Positions 58,570 through 64,000 of a stretch of 64,000 nucleotides of DNA are shown here, in pieces; position 1 is the first letter of the stretch; each line of letters starts with the position of its first letter. The stretch comes from Mycocentrospora acerina (Eukaryota > Ascomycota > Dothideomycetes > Pleosporales): the NCBI GenBank assembly GCA_022701365.1, contig JAKUHH010000072.1:62001-126000 (forward strand), read 5' to 3'. The translations under genes and the position numbers were made by a program. The notes below the pieces were generated by a model. It saw only the letters and a program-made list of their open reading frames with translations. It was not told where the DNA came from and ran no database searches.

Positions 58570-60637
58570 GCTTTCTTATAATCAAAGAACACGCGATAGA
58601 ACCCCAGGAGCATCATATTACCAGAGCCTCTCTTATAGACATTCCAGGAAAGTTTTACTGCCCCCACAATGCCCCATGCGATTGACATCCTAGCACTGCA
58701 AATCTTGCCTTATACGGCTCATCCATTCCTAATTTCACTACTTTCTGTATCTACTTCGTGGTGATGCATGCCGAAAGCCAGTCCTACAATGGTGATCGTA
58801 CTGCGCATCCGGGTATTTGGCTGGGTAAATTGATTCTCATGATTCTTCCAATTGTTGTGCCCGGACGTTGGTTCCCGGAAAGACGTTCCGTAGAGAATCT
58901 GGAAAGGGCAGCATGCGACTCATGCATACATGCATCACATCTTGGAATTTATTGCGTATTCGTGAACATTAGGACATGTAAGATGCGGCTTGTTAGGGGT
59001 ATCAATGTCTTCACGTTGCTAGTGAGTAATAGGTCATAAAATTCTTCCGGATAGAGTAATACTAGATTTCTTTCTTTTGATGGCAATTGCTTTGTTTAAC
59101 AATACTTGTCATATAGGCGCCAAGATGTGCGAGCCCTGGACGCATTTGTCTCGAGTCATGGAGATGGAGGTTGCGGATGCGAGATGGCAGGCTAAATGTA
59201 TGACCCCGCGTTTGGTCACCCCAGATTTCGCTAGGCTTAATTTTCCGGTTCTACTTTTCAGAACGTATTGTCAATTTACCCCAGCGTTGCAACGCTATGT
59301 CTCGGGCAACTGGAAAAGATTGCAAAAGACTTGGATATCGCACACTAGATAAATATCTAGCCTAAATACTCCCATGCCGCGCGCATCAGTGTCTTAGTTT
59401 TAGGATGATTCTCACTGCTTCCATCGTGCGACTGTACAAGTCATTTACTAGAAAAAGGGTGGCCTTCACAGTATGTGGTATTAACAACTTCTGATAAAGG
59501 GCGTTGCAAATTCAACAGTCAAGAGAGATTCTGGTATTAAACAATAGAAGAAAATGTGTCGTGTCAGTAATAATATAACGAAGAATATCTTACAGGTAAC
59601 AGGAGCTTTCCAAGTCAAAGAAGTAACACCTATTACTTCGAGCGAAATAAAATCACTTTAGAGTTTTCAAAGTGGTAGAAAAAAAAGTAAAATTAAAATT
59701 GTGTATTGCTTCGGGATAAGATGAGTTAGTCGAGGCTACCTCGCCAGGCATGAAAGTACTTTAATCAGTTTCTAAACAAATAAAAGTTGGAACAATTTTT
59801 TTAACTAATCAGTAGAGCAAGTCTCTCCCTCTTTTTCGAAAGAAAACTCGATTTTCTACACAACCTTGTGAAATTTAGAAAAAACCTCACTCAAAGGACT
59901 CAAGGTCATCTTGCACTAATTCGGAACAAATGTCGTCTCACCAGATCTCGAAACGAATTTTTTTCAACACATACGAAGACCTAAACAGCTATGTGAAAGG
60001 GAATTCTCTCTTGAAAGCAAAAGCACATACAACAGTGTTTCTGAATGCTGATTTCCAAGCCCTTCAACCCGTTTCATGGATAAATTGGATAGCCTTGAAT
60101 TGTCAGAGACCATTGCAGGACCATGGCACTACACTCAGTAAATTCTGCAACAAGGCTGCTACAGCTTTCAATTACCTGCCTTCAGCAGAGACAAGACACG
60201 TATGAAGTCCTCCCCTCCTATACACAGACTTTTTTCATCACACAGTTTTAAAGTGTCGACTCTTGCCTTTAAATTATGTATGCGACGATACACAAGCAGA
60301 GGTTATATTTGGAGCCAGTGTGAATCGCTGGATTTACCTTCACCACATCCTAGAATGTTCCTTGAGCAGGCAACACAGAGTATTTAGGGGGCATCACATC
60401 AGTATGACTCCTTTTTTTTTCTTCCAAAATAAGACAAAGTGCAACTGATCGGGATGTGGGGAACCCCATACAAAGCGATATACACGAATGGAGTTAGCTT
60501 CATTGGCTCTCTAGTCGTTCACTCCATGTCCCGATGTCCGCACTTCCAAAGTACATTAAACTCAAATGCCGCGTACATTTTCTGTCTCAAAGATTGATTC
60601 TACAACATTCATCTTGATCTTGACCCCATCGTCCACC
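58570..60637. other. Gene-poor AT-rich stretch
   Basis: About 2.1 kb. Its left end holds the GH115 promoter and its right end that of the dehydratase-like gene. Frames at 58758-59039, 59077-59352 and 59930-60205 have no motif. The section from about 59380 to 59900 reads as strongly AT-rich. Confidence 0.45.
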
Positions 60638-61272
60638 ATGGCTATCACAAGTTCTGCAAACATTACTTTCGAAGGTACTCACTCCCACTGATGCCGACTC
60701 GCCCCCATTCCCTGCCGTAGTTTGACAAACACTGACTGTACGAAGAGTACATGGCATGTACACGCATATCCTTTTCCTGGGCCAACAGCTACGACACCAA
60801 AGTAACCTATTCCATTCCATCTCTTCACATGCATTCCCATTAACTAACTTCACAGGACTGGACCCAGCTATCCAGCATTCTCCTCCCCACGCTCTCTATA
60901 AACTACACCGCCGTCATGGGGCCCGGCGCAGAATGGCCAAACATGCCTGCAGGCGAATTTGTAGCAATGATGAGCAACAGCCACCAGTTAGGCAATCCTC
61001 TAGTCGCGACGCAGCATCTCCTTGGCGGCTCGTCGTGGGAGCGCATCAGCGATGATGAAATCCTGGGGACGCACCAGTTGAGGGCCGCGCATGTGAGGTT
61101 TGCGGCGGGTGAGACGGGTGAGAGGTCCAAGGAGGTGGTTGCGACTGCGCATGGACATGCTGCTGTTAAGCACTTTTATGGGAGGGGTGGGAAGGGGGAG
61201 TGGAAGCTTGCGGGACTTGAGCCAGCGGTGTTGTTTGATGAGGGGGATGTGTCGGCGATTTTTGCGCGGTAG
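60638..61272 (+). CDS. Scytalone-dehydratase-like protein (169 aa)
   Basis: Exons 60638-60674, 60746-60801 and 60856-61272 (introns 71 and 54 bp). The spliced frame reads ITFEEYMACTRISFSW, then ANSYDTKDW, LPTLSINYTAV, MPAGEFVAMMS, LGNPLVATQHLLGG, ISDDEILGTHQLRAAHVRF and WKLAGLEPAVLF, closely paralleling scytalone dehydratase of the DHN-melanin pathway (172 aa in rice-blast fungus). Aligned active-site positions (Magnaporthe numbering) Tyr30, Asp31, Tyr50, His85 and His110 are kept. Ser129 and Asn131 are replaced: GHAHSANLHWY becomes GHAAVKHFY-type, giving Ala and Val. So it has the fold of a scytalone dehydratase but may dehydrate a different substrate or serve in another cluster. It has no PKS or reductase neighbour here. 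Confidence 0.88.
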
Positions 61273-61957
61273 AGTGTTGTTCCAAGTTTTTTGTTGTTGT
61301 TATTGTTGTTGTTAGAAGACGGGGTTACTTTGGAAGTGAGGTGGTGGAAGTTGAAGCGTGCGCAGTAGTGGGGTGCAGTGCTGTCTAATGAAGATATGCG
61401 TGCTAAGACTGTGAGATGTGATTGTGAGAGGAATTATTTTCATCTGTAGATTGTGTCATAGTACTGATTATACTTGTGTGGGAAAATGAATATGACAGGA
61501 AAAGATACCCACAACCTCCCTCTCCACAAGAAGCATTTCACAGCTGATTTGAAAACACATCAAGAAAAGCAAGTAGAATTGTAGCAAGTAACAAAGTAAA
61601 TTTCGTCAAAGAGTACTGTTGAATGCACAACATCCTGGTTCCTTCCATCCTTCCTCGCATCTCCAAACCGCCTCTATGTTAAGGGAAAAAAAGCCAGGTC
61701 TCCCCGCATGCGTCTTCTCAAAAGACAAGCACGGGCGGCACGAAGAATCGAACCAGTCCCATCAAAGCATTCCCATGGAACACATACGCCAAACTCCGTC
61801 GCTTAAAAAGACAAAACAAACCCACTCTCTTCCATGCTCTGGGCCGTAGCTCCAGAGATACGCAATGGTAGGAAGACAATCCCGCCCCCGTCCCAGATAA
61901 AGTCCCAAAACTCTTCATCAATGTTTCTCGCTACTCTTCACATACCAAGCAGACACC
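61273..61957. other. Convergent 3' flanks
   Basis: About 0.7 kb between the dehydratase-like gene (+) and a minus-strand gene. Small frames only. It includes a TTG/TTA-rich run (61288-61312) just after the stop of the first gene. Confidence 0.45.
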
Positions 61958-62356
61958 CTAGTACTCCGTCCAGTGCCCCTCCTTGCCCACACTCTCATAC
62001 TCCATCTCCTTCAGCACGCGCCTCCTGGCTGTCTCCTCGCGGCCAAAGCAGTAGAAAAGGCGTGCGATGGGGCTGCGTTTGCGGGGTGCGAGGCCCGCAA
62101 ACGGAGATTCCTTGGAGACGGGTGATGTGGATGCGGAGGAAGATGGGGAGGCGGGGCTCAGGGGGATAGTGGCCGAGGCGAAGAGAAAGTCTGATGCTAG
62201 AGATTGGGAGGTGTGCGAGCGGGAGGTGTTGTTGTTGGTAGTGGTAGTGGCAGGGGTAGTTTCGTCAAAGGTTGTGTCGAGTGGGATGAGATGTTGACGC
62301 GTTGTGCGTGTGGCGCGGGGGAGGCCGTAGGGTGTGGATGGGGCAGAGGACATCAT
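61958..62356 (-). CDS. Small hypothetical protein (132 aa)
   Basis: Starts with a double ATG (62356, 62353): MMSSAPSTPYGLPRATRTT. The middle is Ser/Thr/Pro-rich, with an Asn/Thr run (about 35-44). The C-terminus looks folded and conserved: RSPIARLFYCFGREETARRRVLKEMEYESVGKEG (about 94-127), then HWTEY. Composition and a compact basic-acidic helix suggest a small regulatory protein. No known family. Confidence 0.55.
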   Translation of the reverse strand: MMSSAPSTPYGLPRATRTTRQHLIPLDTTFDETTPATTTTNNNTSRSHTSQSLASDFLFASATIPLSPASPSSSASTSPVSKESPFAGLAPRKRSPIARLFYCFGREETARRRVLKEMEYESVGKEGHWTEY

Positions 62357-63561
62357 GTTGATTGTATGTAGGTGGTTTCGACACGGGTAGGTAGTCAATG
62401 TAGAGTCGTTATTGTCGTTGTTGAAGTTGTTGTGTGAGAGGTTTCAAGTCGAGCAATGGTTGTGGGTGTTTGGAATCCAAGTTGAAAGGCGGTTGCGAAC
62501 AATGGTGATCGATATATGATAATGGGTTCTGTTTTCTCTCCACTTTGTTCCTTAATCTTCCATAGACTGTAATGGAGAAGCAGTAAACAAGAAACAATGT
62601 TTGCAAATATGAAGGGGTGTACAAGACTCATTTTGTTTATGCCGCGCAGATCAGAATATATAAAACTCCAGGGGCCGCCGTTGATCCTCAGCGCACAGAC
62701 CATAAAAGCACATGCATGCATGAGGGGCAGTCCCGGCGCGACGCGCATCCGCAGACGTCAAAACCTAATTGTTGGCACTGCGCGTTTGATGCAAGGGGCT
62801 TTGCTACCGCATGCCCAAATTCCCGGTCGTAGACGTGTCTCTTTGCCCTCAAGAGGGTCTGAGTCTGCACAACTTCTGTCTTCCACTGTCACGGACCCGA
62901 CACCATCTTCACTTCGCATTTAGCAGTCCTGAAACCTTACTGGCTGCAAGCGGCAAGGTGGGATGATTGATCTACGCAAACGGCGTGCCTGAGAAACGAG
63001 GTAGCAGGGTCTCTCGTTGGGCCAGCTGCATTGGAGGTGCCCATGCTGAAACACTAGTAGTGTCGCAAACAAAGAGCCAATGGCTCCACTTGGCAGCGTT
63101 GAGCCTTGACGCGTCTTCCAGTAGACGATGTGCCGTCGTAATCAAGGACGTGTTGTATGATGATTTTCGACCTTTTCTTGGGTGAGCTTACGTTCAACGC
63201 TCAACACGATGGAGATGTACGTTGCGAACCATGGCGCAGCGTCGTCATGGTCGGCGAGCACCCGTACATGGCACACAAACCGCTGTCAACGTCTGTTGTT
63301 GGGATGACGCCGAAGACGAAGAACGGTACAACTCTATTGCTGACGGCTGGATGACTATGTTGCTGACAGCTGGATGACTATGTTGCTGACGGATGGATGA
63401 CTATGTAACCTCATCGCACCTTCCTCCGACTGGCAAATTGTGACAACACCACGCTAAACTCCTCACTTAGAGATGAGGTTGATGTAGCGCAGCCCCAATG
63501 GCGATTGTAATTTGTCTCTAATTTGTCCATTTCGGCAGAAAACTCTATTCTCACATCGCCT
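62357..63561. other. Intergenic with 23-bp tandem repeat
   Basis: About 1.2 kb between the starts or ends of two minus-strand genes. No long open frame is supported. It contains the repeat at 63338-63406. Confidence 0.45.
63338..63406. repeat. Three tandem copies of a 23-bp unit
   Basis: Units at 63338-63360, 63361-63383 and 63384-63406 have the consensus TGCTGACGGCTGGATGACTATGT, with one or two differences per copy. They lie between genes, about 150 bp downstream of the next minus-strand gene's stop. Confidence 0.85.
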
Positions 63562-63999
63562 TCACCCACTCGATCGGCTCCTGCGTCTCTTGCTATCCGT
63601 TTCGCTCCAATTCTCCTCAAGCCACTTCTTGCCTGCCTCTTCCATTTGACGCTCTGCATCGCACATGCCAATCTCCTTTACAAGCCTCGCATACGCTATG
63701 TTGATGGCTTGGTCGTGATGCAACCAGTAATCCAGTACCCGAATTCTTACCCACACAGGCGGGGTTTCACTGCTTTCTTTTGCCCAACGCCTCATCACCT
63801 GGAGCCACGCCTGCACCCTATCCTCGTCCGTCATCACAGCAAATGTGTCCGGGTCCTGGAGCCTCTGCATGATGGCGTCGTGATTGTAAGTGAATATGTG
63901 CCAACATGCAGTGTATTCACGTAACATGGGGCAATAAGACTTGAACATGTAGGCGTCACGGACTATTTGTGTCCAGACGGCGACCTTGTTTTCGCCCCC
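63562..63999 (-). CDS. Hypothetical protein, C-terminal part (runs off right edge)
   Basis: An open frame continuing to the end of the window without a stop; the N-terminus lies outside. About 145 residues are visible: helical, with VWTQIVRDAYMFKSYCPMLREYTACWHIF, a middle part with MTDEDRVQAWLQVMRRWAKES, and a C-terminal basic tail (SKRRRSRSSG). It has no recognised domain. An internal ATG at 63948 would be too far in to be the start, since the upstream sequence is coding-like and in frame. Confidence 0.55.
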   Translation of the reverse strand, partial: GGENKVAVWTQIVRDAYMFKSYCPMLREYTACWHIFTYNHDAIMQRLQDPDTFAVMTDEDRVQAWLQVMRRWAKESSETPPVWVRIRVLDYWLHHDQAINIAYARLVKEIGMCDAERQMEEAGKKWLEENWSETDSKRRRSRSSG

Positions 64000-64000
64000 G

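Noticed and set aside
61734..61790. GGTTCGATTC on the minus strand, a tRNA T-loop-like word
   Set aside because: The flanking bases do not form a T stem, and no cloverleaf can be drawn around it.

Overview
The window is genomic DNA of a filamentous ascomycete (Pezizomycotina). Genes are intron-bearing, most introns are about 45-60 bp with GT..AG ends, and the gene set fits: a P5A ATPase, a Vac1/Pep7 FYVE protein, a fungal sirohaem synthase, a secreted tyrosinase, a GH115 alpha-glucuronidase, a DUF3669 protein and a scytalone-dehydratase-like protein. The last, with the overall style, suggests a melanised Dothideomycete, perhaps Pleosporales; that placement is inference. There are no prokaryotic features, rRNA genes, CRISPR arrays or intact transposons. 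I recognised no tRNA by eye. Exon coordinates come from reading splice sites and keeping homologous motifs in frame.

Layout. 1-9.1 kb: 5' part of an amino-acid permease (-), a broken RBR ubiquitin-ligase pseudogene (-), a small membrane protein (-), a Gal80-like Gfo/Idh/MocA protein (-) and an SDR (+). 10.7-15.3 kb: a macrodomain protein (+) and a sugar transporter (+). 16.9-23.2 kb: Spf1-type P5A ATPase (-) and glutaminyl-tRNA synthetase (-). 24.3-32.6 kb, dense and repeat-rich: two unknown proteins (+), an about 80-copy (TCAG)n tract, a METTL16-type RNA m6A methyltransferase (-), Met8 (-) and Vac1/Pep7 (+); Met8 and Vac1 share a divergent promoter. 33.4-41.4 kb: an unknown gene with an internal TGA (+), a DUF3669 protein (+), a HAD dehalogenase (-), tyrosinase (-) and a paraoxonase-like protein (+). 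44-54.5 kb: a 1149-residue glycine-rich membrane protein (-) and four small unknown genes. 55.4-64 kb: GH115 (-), the scytalone-dehydratase-like gene (+), a small unknown gene (-) and a gene running off the right end (-).

The genes do not form one pathway or an obvious secondary-metabolite cluster. Housekeeping functions (ER P5A ATPase, tRNA charging, U6 or mRNA methylation, sirohaem, endosomal tethering) sit among degradative or secreted ones (GH115, tyrosinase, sugar transporter, SDR). Long gene-poor stretches, which read as AT-rich, lie at about 2.8-4.1, 9.1-10.7, 15.3-16.9, 41.4-44.0, 47.6-49.6, 51-53.8 and 58.6-60.6 kb.

The most notable points are the pseudogenised RBR ligase, the roughly 320-bp (TCAG)n tract open in all three forward frames just before an ORF, the scytalone-dehydratase-like protein that has lost two active-site positions, the large repeat-built membrane protein, and a 23-nt microexon splitting the zinc finger of Vac1. 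I found nothing that can confidently be called a new multi-gene system.
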